From: Inhella gelatinilytica
GTDB lineage: Bacteria; Pseudomonadota; Gammaproteobacteria; Burkholderiales; Burkholderiaceae_C
Assembly: GCF_016093295.1 (NCBI RefSeq)
Contig: NZ_JAEDAL010000001.1
Coordinates: 62,001 to 126,000 of the forward strand
Direction of reading: 5' to 3'
DNA length: 64,000 bases
The translations under genes were made by a program, and so were the position numbers. Shown piece by piece: positions 25,818-36,207 of the stretch. Each line of letters starts with the position of its first letter. Position 1 is the stretch's first letter. Under the pieces are notes generated by a model. That model was given only the letters and a program-made list of their open reading frames with translations. It was not told the DNA's origin and did no database searches.

Positions 25818-27557
25818 ATGTCCGACGACCCGAAACAATCGGAAAGCTTCCTGCGAAAGGTTGCGCGCTTTGTCGCCAATCCCACCACGGATTGGAAGGA
25901 AATCAACTCTCGCCAGGATGACCCGGAAAGCGAACTGGCGCGGGCTGAACTCAAGGCCATGATTGAGCGCAAGCGGCGCAACGACTTCGTCCGCAAGCGC
26001 GAGTTCGACATGCTGCGTCGCTTGCGGCGCGAAGGCCTCACCCCCGAGCAGTTGGCGGCCGCCGGTGCCCAAGCCAACTCGGTCATGGGCGAGGGCGAGC
26101 GGCCCAGCAGCGAAATGAGCAAGGACGAACAGGGGGCCGTTCGCGACAAGATCAACCTGATCGAGCAGGAGATGGCCAAAGAGGGCTTCCGCCCCTCGTC
26201 GGCCCCGCGCCCCAAGCAGGCGAGCGATGTTCCGGACTTCGGTGCGACGACCACGAACGCCGCGCATTTCGCCCCAACCCAGCCGGCCGCCAATCTGGAG
26301 GGCGGGGCCCCCACCAGTCCAGCTGCCGATGCGGATCCCAGCAATTTGCTCACGCTGCCGCCGCTGGAGTTGGGCCTCAACTTGCCCGAACTCTCCCAGG
26401 CTCAGCCCACCGCGGTGGAGCCCGATTTCGAGTTGGTGCTGGATGCCTCACCACCCTCTGAGCAACAAGAACTCGAACATGACCCCGAATTGGACGAAGC
26501 CGTCATTGCCTTCGCCAATGGCGACAACGAGACGTGCGAGCACAGCCTGACGGTGTTGACGCAGCAAGGCGGTGCGCGCCACGGCCATGCCGACACCTGG
26601 ATGGTGCGGTTCGACTTCTACCGCGCCACGGGACAGCATCAGCCTTTTGAGGCCCTGGCGCTCGACTACGTCCACCTCTTTGGCTTGTCCGCGCCGCAGT
26701 GGTTCTCCATTCCGAAGATGATTGCGGACAGCCGGCGCCTGCAGGAGCGCCCGGCGCCCGCCGCATCGGCCACCGCCAGCACGACCTGGACCTCACCGGC
26801 CGTATTCGACCTCGACGCCCAGGCCCTGCTGAAGAAACGCTGCGACTCCGCCCCGCTGCCCTGGGTGTTTGACTGGAGTGCGGTTGAGCGCATTGAGGCC
26901 GAGGCCCGTGAACCGCTCACCGACTTGATGCGTGCGTGGGCCAAGCAGCCGATTGAGATGCGCTGGCTACAGGCCGACCGGTTGCTCAGTCTCCTGAATG
27001 AGGCCACACCGGTGGGCGAGCGTGATGTGGACACGGGCTGGTGGATGCTGCGGCTCGAAACCCTGCGTGTCCTGAATCGCCCGGATCAATTCGATGAAGC
27101 GGCGATTGACTATTGCGTCACCTACGAAGTCTCGCCGCCGTCTTGGGACATGGCGCGCTGCAAGGTGCGCGGGGGCAGCGGCGGCCATTCCACGTTGGGC
27201 CCACCCAGTCAGGCCTCGGGCGATGGCGGTCTGGCGTTCCTGGATTCCACGACGATGGATGAGGGGGACGGCGGCCAGGTTGCCCACCTGGAAATGTCCG
27301 GGCAACTGGTGGGCGACATCACCGAGATGCTGCGCAGCATGACGGCCCAAATCGGCGGCGCCGTTCAAGTGCAAGTGGCCTGCCCCAAGCTGCTGCGACT
27401 GGACTTCATCGCCGCGGGTGATTTGCTCAACTGGGTGCTGAACCAGCGCAGTGAAAATCGGACCGTGGTGTTTGTCGATGCCCACCGCCTGGTGGCCTTG
27501 TTCTTCGGCGCCATGGGCATCAACGAGCACTCGCGCATCAAGATTCGGGCGGTCTAA
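25818..27557 (+). CDS. Large hypothetical protein with C-terminal STAS-like domain
   Basis: A 579-residue protein that I cannot assign to a functional class. The N-terminus (FLRKVARFVANPTTDWKEIN) and a charged helical region lead into a Pro/Ala/Glu-rich low-complexity stretch (about residues 110-220). Two similar helical blocks follow (about 230-300 and 345-435), each containing a 'W-M-x-R-F/L' helix and an 'F-D/E-A-x-A-x-D-Y' helix, so they look like a duplicated repeat. The C-terminal 110 residues (VAHLEMSGQLVGDITEML... VACPKLLRLDFIAAGDLLNW) resemble a STAS domain. It lies between dksA and hslV. Confidence 0.8.
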   Translation: MSDDPKQSESFLRKVARFVANPTTDWKEINSRQDDPESELARAELKAMIERKRRNDFVRKREFDMLRRLRREGLTPEQLAAAGAQANSVMGEGERPSSEMSKDEQGAVRDKINLIEQEMAKEGFRPSSAPRPKQASDVPDFGATTTNAAHFAPTQPAANLEGGAPTSPAADADPSNLLTLPPLELGLNLPELSQAQPTAVEPDFELVLDASPPSEQQELEHDPELDEAVIAFANGDNETCEHSLTVLTQQGGARHGHADTWMVRFDFYRATGQHQPFEALALDYVHLFGLSAPQWFSIPKMIADSRRLQERPAPAASATASTTWTSPAVFDLDAQALLKKRCDSAPLPWVFDWSAVERIEAEAREPLTDLMRAWAKQPIEMRWLQADRLLSLLNEATPVGERDVDTGWWMLRLETLRVLNRPDQFDEAAIDYCVTYEVSPPSWDMARCKVRGGSGGHSTLGPPSQASGDGGLAFLDSTTMDEGDGGQVAHLEMSGQLVGDITEMLRSMTAQIGGAVQVQVACPKLLRLDFIAAGDLLNWVLNQRSENRTVVFVDAHRLVALFFGAMGINEHSRIKIRAV

Positions 27558-27698
27558 AAGCCCCCAGTCTCCCGCTGCGAGGCCTGGACCGCCCGCAGCC
27601 TCCTCCACCTCTCAAAGGACCCGCGCCCCCTTAGGGCGGCCCTACGGGCGGTCGCCCCGCGCTAAGCTCTGTCTGACACTCTCTACCCCTCCAATCCC

Positions 27699-28244
27699 AT
27701 GAGCGATTCCCCTGTCTTCCACGGAACGACGATTCTTTCGGTGCGCCGCCAGGGTGTGGTCGCGCTGGGCGGCGATGGCCAGGTGACGCTGGGCAACATC
27801 GTGGTCAAAGGCAGCGCGCGCAAGGTGCGCAAGCTGTACCGCGATCAAGTGTTGGCCGGTTTTGCGGGCGCCACGGCCGATGCCTTCACGCTCTTTGAGC
27901 GTTTTGAGTCCAAACTAGAAAAGCACCAGGGGCACCTGATCCGCGCTGCCGTGGAGCTGACCAAGGACTGGCGCACCGACCGCGTGCTGCGCCGCTTGGA
28001 AGCCATGCTCGCCGTCGCCGACCGCGAGCACAGCCTCATCATCACCGGCAATGGGGATGTCTTGGAGCCTGAAGAGGGGGTCGTCGCCATTGGCTCGGGC
28101 GGGGCCTATGCGCAAAGCGCGGCCTTGGCCCTGTTGCGGCACTCCGAACTTGGGGCGCAAGACATCGTCAAGAGCGCACTCACCATCGCCGGTGATCTGT
28201 GCATCTACACCAACCAAAGCCACACGATTGAGGTGCTCTCGTGA
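27699..28244 (+). CDS. hslV: ATP-dependent protease subunit HslV
   Basis: Proteasome-like peptidase, 181 residues, forming the double hexamer capped by HslU. The catalytic Thr is in [11 protein letters not shown]. Further family blocks are [29 protein letters not shown]-type sequence, and [16 protein letters not shown]. The residues before Thr are removed on maturation. The stop overlaps the hslU GTG start as GTGA, so synthesis of the two is coupled. In many bacteria this operon is heat-shock controlled; I could not find a convincing sigma-32 promoter. Confidence 0.97.
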   Translation: MSDSPVFHGTTILSVRRQGVVALGGDGQVTLGNIVVKGSARKVRKLYRDQVLAGFAGATADAFTLFERFESKLEKHQGHLIRAAVELTKDWRTDRVLRRLEAMLAVADREHSLIITGNGDVLEPEEGVVAIGSGGAYAQSAALALLRHSELGAQDIVKSALTIAGDLCIYTNQSHTIEVLS

Positions 28245-29578
28245 GCAGCATGACGCCGCAGGAAATTGTTTCCGAATTGGACCGCCACGTGGTCGGTCAA
28301 TCCCAAGCCAAGCGTGCCGTGGCCATTGCCCTGCGCAACCGCTGGCGGCGCCAGCAAGTCGACGGCGCCCTGCGCAATGAAATTGCCCCGAAAAACATCT
28401 TGATGATCGGCCCCACGGGTGTGGGCAAGACCGAAATCGCCCGCCGCCTGGCCAAGTTGGCAGATGCCCCCTTCATCAAGGTCGAGGCCACCAAGTTCAC
28501 CGAGGTGGGCTATGTGGGCAAAGACGTCGACAGCATCATTCGCGACCTGATGGACTTGGCCGTCAAGCAGGAGCGCGAGGCCCAGATCAAGCGCCACCGC
28601 ATGCAAGCCGAGGATGCGGCGGAAGACCGCATCTTGGACGTTCTGGTTCCCCCGCCGCGCTCCAGCAGCCTGGGTTTCGGCGAAGAGCCCGCCAAGGCCG
28701 ACAACACGGCCCGACAGGTGATGCGCAAGCGATTGCGTGAAGGCGCGCTGGACGACAAAGAAATCGAGTTGGACCTGAACGAGCGCCCACCCAGCATGGA
28801 AATCGTCGGGCCACAGGGAATGGAAGAGGTGGCCGAGCAGCTCAAGGGCCTGTTCGGGCAGATGGCCGCGGGCCGCAAGACCTCGCGCAAGCTCAAGATC
28901 AAAGAGGCTTTGGCCGCTTTGATTGAGGAGGAGGCGGCCAAGCTCGTCAACGAGGACGAGATCAAACACGCCGCCCTCACCAAGACGGAGCAAAACGGCA
29001 TTGTTTTCATCGACGAAATCGACAAGGTCGCATCCCGCGCGGAGCATGGGGGCGCCGACGTCAGTCGGCAGGGCGTGCAGCGGGATTTGCTGCCCTTGGT
29101 CGAAGGGACCACGGTCAGCACCAAGTACGGCATGGTCAAGACCGACCACATCCTGTTCATCGCCAGCGGGGCCTTTCATCTGGCCAAACCCAGTGACTTG
29201 ATTCCCGAGTTGCAGGGCCGCTTCCCGATTCGTGTCGAATTGCAGTCGCTCAGCGTGGCAGATTTCGAGGCGATTCTCACCAGCACCCATGCCAGCTTGA
29301 TCAAGCAGTACCAAGCCCTGATGGCCACCGAAGGCCTCACCCTGGACTTCGCCCCCGAAGCCATCCGTCGCATCGCCCAGATTGCCCACGAAGTGAACGA
29401 ACGCACCGAAAACATTGGTGCCCGTCGCCTGGCGACAGTCATGGAGCGCCTACTGGAGGAGGCCAGCTTCGACGCCCCCAATCGAGGTGGTCAAACCCTG
29501 GCGCTGGATGCCGCCCTGGTGAACAACCGCCTGGGCGAATTGGCTCAGAATGAAGACCTGAGCCGTTTCATTCTCTGA
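28241..29578 (+). CDS. hslU: ATP-dependent protease ATPase subunit HslU
   Basis: AAA+ unfoldase partner of HslV, 445 residues. Visible elements are the N-terminal [17 protein letters not shown], Walker [16 protein letters not shown], the [16 protein letters not shown] pore region, the I domain (about residues 110-245), Walker [10 protein letters not shown], and the sensor-2 region [16 protein letters not shown]. The C-terminus ends SRFIL, close to the EDLSRFIL tail that docks into HslV. A GTG at 28241 overlaps the hslV stop; an ATG three codons later is the alternative. Confidence 0.97.
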   Translation: MSSMTPQEIVSELDRHVVGQSQAKRAVAIALRNRWRRQQVDGALRNEIAPKNILMIGPTGVGKTEIARRLAKLADAPFIKVEATKFTEVGYVGKDVDSIIRDLMDLAVKQEREAQIKRHRMQAEDAAEDRILDVLVPPPRSSSLGFGEEPAKADNTARQVMRKRLREGALDDKEIELDLNERPPSMEIVGPQGMEEVAEQLKGLFGQMAAGRKTSRKLKIKEALAALIEEEAAKLVNEDEIKHAALTKTEQNGIVFIDEIDKVASRAEHGGADVSRQGVQRDLLPLVEGTTVSTKYGMVKTDHILFIASGAFHLAKPSDLIPELQGRFPIRVELQSLSVADFEAILTSTHASLIKQYQALMATEGLTLDFAPEAIRRIAQIAHEVNERTENIGARRLATVMERLLEEASFDAPNRGGQTLALDAALVNNRLGELAQNEDLSRFIL

Positions 29579-29623
29579 CCCGGCTCAAACTCCCCCAAAG
29601 CAAAACCGCCTAACGTGCGCGGC

Positions 29624-30358
29624 ATGGTCACCTCGCCCCACTCCGCCCTCACGCTGCAGGTTCGATGGCGCTGGGCGGTGCTAGGGGCATTGGTGGCCAC
29701 CATCCCGGCGTTCTACATTGAGATCCTGGAGGCGTCCCCGCATTGGGTGGGCCGCACGGTTTACCTTCTGGCCGCTGTGACTCTGGCGGTCGGGCAGATC
29801 CAACTGGCTCGACTGCACGCCCTGCCCTTGGCCTACCTGCGACGCCAGTCGCACGACGCCCTCCTCATCGCCGGCCTGTTCGCCAGCGCCGTTCTGCCGG
29901 CCGCCTCCGAACTGGGTTGGCCGTTGGCGCTTCGCTTCACCGTCGCTGGCCTGAGTTTGGTGCGCATGGTGGGTCTCATTCGCCCCTGGATCACGCGAGG
30001 CAGCTTGCGGCACTTGTTGGCGCTGGCGGTTGTGGTGCTGGGGGCCTGTGGCATCGGCTTTTGGTTGCTGGAGCCCAAGGCAGTCTCACTGGCGGATGGT
30101 CTGTGGCTCGCCTTCACGACCGCAGCCACGGTGGGCTATGGCGACATCGTGCCCACCACCACCGCATCCAAGATCTTTTCAGTGTTCGTCGTGCTGTTGG
30201 GCTATGCGGCGTTGTCCCTGGTCACCGCCGCCATCGCCGCCATGTGGGTGGAAACCACCGAGCGTCAGGTGGAACGTGACATCCTGAACGAGTTGCACCG
30301 CGAGGTGAAAGCCCTAAGGGCCGAGATCGAGCAGCTGCGCGCCGATCGAAAACCCTGA
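29624..30358 (+). CDS. Voltage-gated-type potassium channel
   Basis: A 244-residue inner-membrane protein with about six hydrophobic segments, a re-entrant pore helix and the selectivity filter TVGYGDIVP. A C-terminal charged coiled coil (ERQVERDILNELHREVKALR) probably supports tetramerisation. The Arg-bearing fourth segment (LRFTVAGLSLVRMVGLIRPW) is only weakly voltage-sensor-like. No Shine-Dalgarno precedes the ATG at 29624; TAACGT lies 7 bases before it. A GTG three codons earlier is the alternative. It sits 45 bases after hslU and converges on coaX. Confidence 0.88.
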   Translation: MVTSPHSALTLQVRWRWAVLGALVATIPAFYIEILEASPHWVGRTVYLLAAVTLAVGQIQLARLHALPLAYLRRQSHDALLIAGLFASAVLPAASELGWPLALRFTVAGLSLVRMVGLIRPWITRGSLRHLLALAVVVLGACGIGFWLLEPKAVSLADGLWLAFTTAATVGYGDIVPTTTASKIFSVFVVLLGYAALSLVTAAIAAMWVETTERQVERDILNELHREVKALRAEIEQLRADRKP

Positions 30359-30372
30359 GCGCTCGCCCGCTG

Positions 30373-31152
30373 TCAAACCGTTGGCCGGCCCGCGTCCGAT
30401 GCCTGCTGTAGCGCCAGCAGGCCATCGAAGATCAGGCTGTCAATGAGCTCATGCTCGATATCCAGAGCCGGGGACACCTTCCAGCCCGCCCCGCCCGTCA
30501 TCAGCGTCAAGGGCGGTTGACCGCAGTGCCGCTCCAGGTGGCGGTGCATGCGTTCGATGGCGCCGGTAATGGCGAAATTGCCGCCGCTGGTCAAGGCGTC
30601 GGAAGTGTTGGTGGGGAACTCCCGCACCTCGCCTGTGGGCACGCGCAAGCCCGCTGTGCCGGCCTCCAAAGCGCGCAGCATGATGCCGTGGCCGGGCAAG
30701 ATCAAGCCGCCCAGAAACTGCCCTTCGGCATCCAGGGCATCCACCGTCACCGCCGTGCCCACCATCACGACCAAGGCCGGGCGCGGCGCCCCGCGACGCA
30801 CGACGTGGCTACGCGCCCCGACCAGCGCCACCCAGCGATCGGCGCCCAAGCGAGTGGGATGGTCATAGCCATTGCGCACCCCGGCCACCTGCAAGCCAGG
30901 CACGACCCAGCGCGGCGGCAAGTCCCAGCATTCCAACTGGGCCTCCACCCGACGGCGAACGGCATCCCCCGCGACGTTGGTCCCCAGCAGCTGGGTCGGC
31001 GGTGCCAATCGGGCCCATTCCAACTCCGCCAAGTTGTCGATGTGTTCCAAAAACACAGCCCCTTGCTGCAGCAGCGCCGCACCCGGCTGGGCCCGTTCAA
31101 ACAACGCCCACTTCAGGCGCGTGTTGCCGATGTCAATGGCCAAAAAAGTCAT
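30373..31152 (-). CDS. coaX: Type III pantothenate kinase
   Basis: First step of coenzyme A synthesis, 259 residues, ASKHA fold. Evidence: [17 protein letters not shown] (phosphate-1 loop), [28 protein letters not shown] (phosphate-2 loop), [15 protein letters not shown], and [10 protein letters not shown] (adenosine loop). The ATG at 31152 places the phosphate loop at residue 7 as usual. birA, often adjacent in this group, is not here. It faces the channel gene and is divergent from a chemoreceptor. Confidence 0.95.
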   Translation of the reverse strand: MTFLAIDIGNTRLKWALFERAQPGAALLQQGAVFLEHIDNLAELEWARLAPPTQLLGTNVAGDAVRRRVEAQLECWDLPPRWVVPGLQVAGVRNGYDHPTRLGADRWVALVGARSHVVRRGAPRPALVVMVGTAVTVDALDAEGQFLGGLILPGHGIMLRALEAGTAGLRVPTGEVREFPTNTSDALTSGGNFAITGAIERMHRHLERHCGQPPLTLMTGGAGWKVSPALDIEHELIDSLIFDGLLALQQASDAGRPTV

Positions 31153-31244
31153 GCGGACGAGTGAGGTCGGGACAGCCCCAAGCCTAGCAGCCCCTGCGCC
31201 CACCCTAATATCTGACAACCCCCCAAGTTGGAGTTGTTGTCACC

Positions 31245-33020
31245 ATGTCCCAACGCACCGAACTTTCCTTGGTCCAGCGCATGTGGTTGCCCGTTCTCGT
31301 CATCGTGGCCCTACTGACGGTCATGGCCATTGCCACGGTCAGCCGCACGGTCCGTTTGATCGATGAATCCAAGATTCAGCAAGCCGCGCAGATCGAACGG
31401 CTGGAGGGGGCGCTGCTGTGGCGCGAGTTGGCCGCCCGCCATGCCGCGCTCAGCCAGCTGGTTTTGCAGGGCGCGCAAGGACAGCAGTCTGCCCACAGTG
31501 AAACCAGCCAGCGCCTGCAGGACATGCCCAAGTCCTTGGCGGCCGCCCTGAAGTCCGACGCCGACAAGTCTCAGGTGCAAGCCTTGGGGGGCCCGCTTCA
31601 GGCCTACGTGAGTGCCGCCGACGCGGCCATCAAAGGGGGGGATGCCGCCGCCTGGAGCGGCCAGGCGGGTGCGGCCAGCGCCACCCTCCTGCAAGGGCTG
31701 GACCGCTTTGTTGCCAGCCAAAAGAGTGAAGCCCGCCAACTGCAGGACCAGATCAGCGAAGCGCGCATGAAAACGGTCTGGGCGGTGGTGGCGCTGGTCC
31801 CGCTGATTGCCCTGGGACTGATCGTTTCAACGCTGTACCTGATGCGCAAGATCATCGATCCTGTCCGCGCCCTGATCCGCCTGGCCGAGCACATTGCCGA
31901 AGGCGACCTGAGTCAATCGGTGACGGTCAACCGCGGTGATGAGCTCGGCAAGCTGCAGCAGGCCATCGAGGACATGCGGGGCGAGCTGGCCGAGATGGTC
32001 ACCCAAGCCCGGGAGGGAGCCGACAGCGTCCGCACGGCATCAACGGAAATCGCCAACGGCAACATGGATCTGAGCCAACGCACCGAGCGGGCAGCGGCCC
32101 ATGTGCAGCAAACCAGCCACGCCATCAACGAACTGGGCGGCGCGGTTCGCCACACGGCCGAAGGGGCCGCCACCGCCAACCAGTTGGCGCGCAGCGCTGC
32201 CGGCGTGGCCCATCAAGGTGGCGCCGTGGTCGGGCAAGTGGTTGAGACCATGGACAAGATCAGCGGAAGCAGCCGCAAGATCGCCGACATCATCGGCGTC
32301 ATCGATGGAATTGCCTTTCAGACCAACATCTTGGCGCTCAATGCCGCCGTGGAGGCCGCCCGCGCAGGCGAACAAGGCCGCGGCTTTGCCGTCGTGGCCT
32401 CGGAAGTGCGCTCCCTGGCGGGGCGATCCGCGGAGGCGGCCAAGGAGATCAAGTCCCTGATCAGCGCCAGCGTGGAGAGTGTGGAACATGGCGGCCGCCT
32501 CGTCCAAGAGGCCGGCAGCACCATGCAAGAAATCGTCGCCAGCGTCAGCCGCGTCAGCGATGTGATTGGCGAAATCTCCGCCTCGAGCGCCGAGCAGAGT
32601 CAGCATTTGAGCGGCATCGCCTCGTCCATGAACGAACTGGATCAAATGTCCCAGTCCAATGCCGCCCTTGTGGAAGAAGGGGCCGCAGCTGCCGAAAGCT
32701 TGAAGGACCAATCCGTCAAGCTCGCCACCTTGGTCAGCAAATATCGCGTGGCCCCGAGCAGCGGAGGGAGCGCCCCGGCTCGGAGCACCAAACCCGCGCA
32801 GCCCACGTCCGCCCGCACCCCCACCAAGCCGGCTATCGCCGCCGTGGCCCCACCGGCGACAAAGCCCGGGGCTGCCGCGCTCAAACCCACCTCGGTCCAA
32901 GCCACCGGGCCGGCGCCCGCCCGGTCGCCCAAGCCCAATCCCGCTCCCGCCCCCAAAGTCGCCCCCCGTCCCCCCGCTCCAGCACCCGCCGCAGCCGACG
33001 ATGAGTGGGAAACGTTCTGA
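31245..33020 (+). CDS. Methyl-accepting chemotaxis protein with C-terminal EWETF pentapeptide
   Basis: A 591-residue chemoreceptor: membrane segment 1 at about residues 12-33, a helical periplasmic sensor domain (about 34-175) and membrane segment 2 at about 177-200. A HAMP domain (about 200-253) and the signalling hairpin with tip [20 protein letters not shown] (about 353-372) follow. After the last methylation helix comes an 80-residue Ala/Pro/Lys/Thr-rich linker ending DDEWETF; xWETF is the known CheR/CheB tether motif of E. coli Tar and Tsr. It lies beside a TRAP dicarboxylate transporter. The ligand is unknown. Confidence 0.93.
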   Translation: MSQRTELSLVQRMWLPVLVIVALLTVMAIATVSRTVRLIDESKIQQAAQIERLEGALLWRELAARHAALSQLVLQGAQGQQSAHSETSQRLQDMPKSLAAALKSDADKSQVQALGGPLQAYVSAADAAIKGGDAAAWSGQAGAASATLLQGLDRFVASQKSEARQLQDQISEARMKTVWAVVALVPLIALGLIVSTLYLMRKIIDPVRALIRLAEHIAEGDLSQSVTVNRGDELGKLQQAIEDMRGELAEMVTQAREGADSVRTASTEIANGNMDLSQRTERAAAHVQQTSHAINELGGAVRHTAEGAATANQLARSAAGVAHQGGAVVGQVVETMDKISGSSRKIADIIGVIDGIAFQTNILALNAAVEAARAGEQGRGFAVVASEVRSLAGRSAEAAKEIKSLISASVESVEHGGRLVQEAGSTMQEIVASVSRVSDVIGEISASSAEQSQHLSGIASSMNELDQMSQSNAALVEEGAAAAESLKDQSVKLATLVSKYRVAPSSGGSAPARSTKPAQPTSARTPTKPAIAAVAPPATKPGAAALKPTSVQATGPAPARSPKPNPAPAPKVAPRPPAPAPAAADDEWETF

Positions 33021-33026
33021 ACGGTT

Positions 33027-34313
33027 TTACATCACCATGCCCAAAGCCCGGGGCAGCGCCAGCGACAGGGCCGGCCAGTACGTCACCCCGACCAAGAACA
33101 CCAGCATGGTGAGCAACCAGGGCCAGGTGGCGATGGTCAGTTCGGTGATGCCCATCTTGGTGATGCCGGAGGCCACGTAGAGGTTTAAGCCCACGGGGGG
33201 GTGGCACATGCCCACCTCCATGTTCACCACCATGATGATGCCGAAGTGCACCGGGTCGATGCCCAGCTTCATGGCGATGGGGAACAGGATGGGGGCCAGG
33301 ATCAAGACGATGGAGCTGGGCTCCATGAAGTTTCCTGCGGCCAGCAGCAGCACGTTGGCGATCAGCAAGAAGCCGATGACGCCCACGCCGGTGCCAATCA
33401 TGGCGTCGGCCATGGCCTGCGGAATGTTTTCGTGGGTCATCAGGAAGCTGAACAGCACCGCATTCGTGATGATGTACAGCAGCATGGCACTCATGTTGGC
33501 GCTGGACAGCAACACCTTCGGCACATCCTTGAGGCCCATGTCCTTGTAGATGAACACCGCCGTAATGAACGCCCACACCGCGCTCATCGCAGCGGCTTCC
33601 GTGGGCGTGAACACGCCGCTGTAAATGCCGCCCATGACGATGACGATCAAGAGCAGGCCCCAGAACGACTCACGCAGCGCCTTGCCCCGCTCGGCCCAGG
33701 TGGCTTTGGGTTGGCGCGGGTAGTTGAACTTGCGCGCCCGCCACCAGGTGGTGAAACCCAACATGAAGGCCAGCAGCAGACCCGGCACCACGCCCGCCAT
33801 GAAGAGCGCCCCCACCGAGGTGTTGGTGGACACCGAGTACATCACCATCACGATGGAGGGCGGAATCAAGATGCCCAGCGCCCCCGAGGTGGTGATGACG
33901 CCCGCGCCAAAGCGGTTCGGGAAGCCCGCCTTCACCATCGCGGGCAGCAAGATGGAGCCAATGGCCACCACCGTGGCCGGGCTGGAGCCCGAAACCGCGG
34001 CAAAGAGCGCGCACGCCAACACCCCTGCCAGCCCCAAGCCCCCATGCCAATGGCCGACCATGGAGGTGGCAAAACGAATCATGCGTTTGGCCACCCCGCC
34101 GTGGGTCAAAAAGTTACCGGCCAGGATGAAGAAGGGGATCGCCATGATCTCGAACTTCTCGATGCCCGTGAACAGCTTGAGCGCCACCGACTCGATGGGC
34201 ACCTGGGTGAAGGCGAACAGAAAGCCCAACACCGTCAGACCGAGTGAAATGCTGATGGGCATGCCCGTCAGCATCAAGACGACCAACAGGCCGAAGATGA
34301 TCAAGGTGTTCAT
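33027..34313 (-). CDS. dctM: TRAP transporter large permease (DctM family)
   Basis: A 428-residue inner-membrane protein with about 12 hydrophobic segments: the ion-coupled transport subunit of a tripartite ATP-independent periplasmic transporter. Typical blocks are GMPISISLGLTVLGF, IPFFILAGNFLTHGG, AVSGSSPATVVAIG and LNLYVASGI near the end (PVGLNLYVAS). The start overlaps the dctQ stop by one base (TGATG). The substrate is probably a C4-dicarboxylate or related organic acid, by family and by the linked DctS/DctR-like regulators. Confidence 0.93.
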   Translation of the reverse strand: MNTLIIFGLLVVLMLTGMPISISLGLTVLGFLFAFTQVPIESVALKLFTGIEKFEIMAIPFFILAGNFLTHGGVAKRMIRFATSMVGHWHGGLGLAGVLACALFAAVSGSSPATVVAIGSILLPAMVKAGFPNRFGAGVITTSGALGILIPPSIVMVMYSVSTNTSVGALFMAGVVPGLLLAFMLGFTTWWRARKFNYPRQPKATWAERGKALRESFWGLLLIVIVMGGIYSGVFTPTEAAAMSAVWAFITAVFIYKDMGLKDVPKVLLSSANMSAMLLYIITNAVLFSFLMTHENIPQAMADAMIGTGVGVIGFLLIANVLLLAAGNFMEPSSIVLILAPILFPIAMKLGIDPVHFGIIMVVNMEVGMCHPPVGLNLYVASGITKMGITELTIATWPWLLTMLVFLVGVTYWPALSLALPRALGMVM

Positions 34314-35002
34314 CAGCGCGTCTCCTTGCGGCCGGGGGCGGTGTCATCGACCTTGGGGTGCAGGTCATCGTCCATGCGGAAGACCTGATCCAGTTGCCCC
34401 GGCACGGCCGGGTCTTCGGCATCCAGGCCATCCACATGTCCGTGGTCGTGGTGCGGCAGGTCGCCGGTGCGCAGGAAGCTGACCGTCACCTGCAGGAAGC
34501 GAAAGCACATCAGCGACGAACCCAACGGAATGGCCGAATACACGATCCAGGTGGGCCACTCCAAGTCGGGCGTCGTGGGCCCCTCAAACATCCCGTCAAT
34601 CGACAAGCCCACGGCCTTGTAGATCGCGTAGTGGGCTCCGTTCTCCCACACAAAGGCACCGCCCAACGTGGCGATGACGCCCGTGAACAGGGCGCCGGAG
34701 AGCAAGCCCAGCACGATGAACTTGTTGCGCACCGCGCTGCTGAGGCGGTTGATGAGCACGTCCACGCCCACATGGATGCCGGTGCGCACGCCATAGGCGG
34801 CGCCGAACTTGGCCATCCACACAAACATGATGATGCACAGCTCTTGCGACCAGCCGAAATTCAGACTCAGCAGCCAGGTTTGCACCCCCGGAATGGCCAG
34901 CCCCGACAGGTAGCGGTGCAGCACCGCCGCAAAGATGATCAGCGTGGCGGCGCCGATCAGAAAGGCGATCAGGCCTTCTTCCAAATGGTCCAAGACGCGC
35001 AT
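34313..35002 (-). CDS. dctQ: TRAP transporter small permease (DctQ family)
   Basis: A 229-residue membrane protein with four hydrophobic segments (about residues 12-33, 53-70, 95-117 and 160-180) and the family's WSQELCIIMFVWMAKFGAAY region. The C-terminal 40 residues are an unusually long hydrophilic tail rich in His, Asp and Pro, not typical of short DctQ proteins. The ATG at 35002 has GGAGG just upstream; a GTG seven codons earlier is possible. It forms the membrane complex with DctM. Confidence 0.9.
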   Translation of the reverse strand: MRVLDHLEEGLIAFLIGAATLIIFAAVLHRYLSGLAIPGVQTWLLSLNFGWSQELCIIMFVWMAKFGAAYGVRTGIHVGVDVLINRLSSAVRNKFIVLGLLSGALFTGVIATLGGAFVWENGAHYAIYKAVGLSIDGMFEGPTTPDLEWPTWIVYSAIPLGSSLMCFRFLQVTVSFLRTGDLPHHDHGHVDGLDAEDPAVPGQLDQVFRMDDDLHPKVDDTAPGRKETR

Positions 35003-35066
35003 ACGGCCTCCAGGCAAACCCACACAGGGCGGTCACGGGGCCGCGCGTGGCGCGGCCCGTGGGCGT

Positions 35067-36080
35067 TTACGGATTGGCCGGATCGAAGCCGGTTTCCTTG
35101 TAAACCGCGTTGATGACGTCTTGTCCGATGCGCGACGCCATGTCCTGGTGGACCTTGACCATGGCCCGCTTCATGGCCTGCCGCTCTGCCACGCTGAGCG
35201 CGTTGATTTGCGACTTGCCGCTGGCCTTGACCTTCTCCAGCGCCTGCTGGTTTTCCTCTTTCGCAATCCGGTTGGCGTAGGCCGTGCTCTCCGCCATGGC
35301 CTGCTCCACCTGCGCCCGCACATCAGCGGGCAAGCCGTCCCAGAACTTCTTGTTGGTGATCACGGCATAGCCCAAGTAGCCGTGGTCGCTGAGCGTCACG
35401 TGCTTTTGCACTTCATGCATCTTTTGCGTGAAGAGGTTGCTGTGGGGGTTCTCGGTGCCATCCACCACGCCCGTTTGCAGCGCTTGATAAACCTCTGAAA
35501 ACGCCATCACTTGGGGCAAAGCCCCGAGGGCACGCATTTGCGCCTCCAGCACCTTGCTCGACTGAATGCGGAGCTTTTGTCCCTTGAAATCATCCAGCGT
35601 CTTGAGCGGCTTGTTGGCGCTGAACGACTTGAACCCGTTGTCCCAGAACGCGAGACCCTTGAGGCCCCGCCCCTCCAGCTTGCCCAGCAGTTGCTTGCCC
35701 ACCGCCCCCTGCGTCACCTTGTGCAACTCGTCGTAGTTGTCAAAGATGAAAGGCAGGTCGAAAACCTCAAACTCCTTGACGCCCAGCGGGCCAAATTTGG
35801 CCAACGAGGGCGCCAGCATCTGGACGGCGCCCAGTTGCAAGGCCTCCATCTCTTCTTTGTCCTTGTACAGCGTGGAGTTGGCGTACACCTCCACCTTGAC
35901 CTTGCCCCCGGTGAGCTCGCCGGCGCGTTTGGCGAAAAAGTCGGCAGCCTTGCCCTTGGGTGTGTCATTGGCCACCACATGGCTGAACTTGATCACGATG
36001 GGAGCCTGCGCCAGCGCGGCCCCGGAGGCGAGCAAGGCAGTGGCGGCAATGACCGTGAGGCGACGGGTCCAAGCGAACAT
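35067..36080 (-). CDS. dctP: TRAP transporter periplasmic solute-binding protein (DctP family)
   Basis: A 337-residue exported receptor. The signal peptide (about residues 1-24) ends ASGAALA. The mature part opens with IVIKFSHVVANDTPKGKAA, and contains VQMLAPSLAKFG and KLRIQSSKVLEAQMRALGA with the conserved Arg that salt-bridges the substrate carboxylate in DctP proteins. VVDGTENPHSN is a further hallmark. GGAG lies 6 bases before the ATG at 36080. It is the first gene of dctPQM, divergent from the sensor kinase gene. Confidence 0.94.
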   Translation of the reverse strand: MFAWTRRLTVIAATALLASGAALAQAPIVIKFSHVVANDTPKGKAADFFAKRAGELTGGKVKVEVYANSTLYKDKEEMEALQLGAVQMLAPSLAKFGPLGVKEFEVFDLPFIFDNYDELHKVTQGAVGKQLLGKLEGRGLKGLAFWDNGFKSFSANKPLKTLDDFKGQKLRIQSSKVLEAQMRALGALPQVMAFSEVYQALQTGVVDGTENPHSNLFTQKMHEVQKHVTLSDHGYLGYAVITNKKFWDGLPADVRAQVEQAMAESTAYANRIAKEENQQALEKVKASGKSQINALSVAERQAMKRAMVKVHQDMASRIGQDVINAVYKETGFDPANP

Positions 36081-36142
36081 GGGCATCTCCAGAAAAGTTG
36101 GGGGATGCGCCATTCTGAAAAAACCAAGGCCCGGGCCGATAT

Positions 36143-36156
36143 TGTGGGTTCCCACA
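36143..36156. promoter_or_regulatory. 14-bp palindrome between dctP and the sensor kinase gene
   Basis: TGTGGG and its exact complement CCCACA are separated by TT in the 127-bp divergent spacer. Its centre is about 58 bases upstream of the kinase ATG and 70 from the dctP ATG. This suits binding of the linked LuxR/FixJ-type response regulator or another dimeric regulator; that link is inference. Confidence 0.4.
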
Positions 36157-36207
36157 TTTCTGCGCCATCGCCAGCCCCAAACCCCCCGCGCTGGCTAGAG
36201 TGGCGCC

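Noticed and set aside
32750-33010. GC-rich, proline-coding low-complexity DNA suspected of being a repeat array
   Set aside because: It encodes the flexible Ala/Pro/Lys linker of the chemoreceptor. The unit is irregular and in frame through to EWETF.
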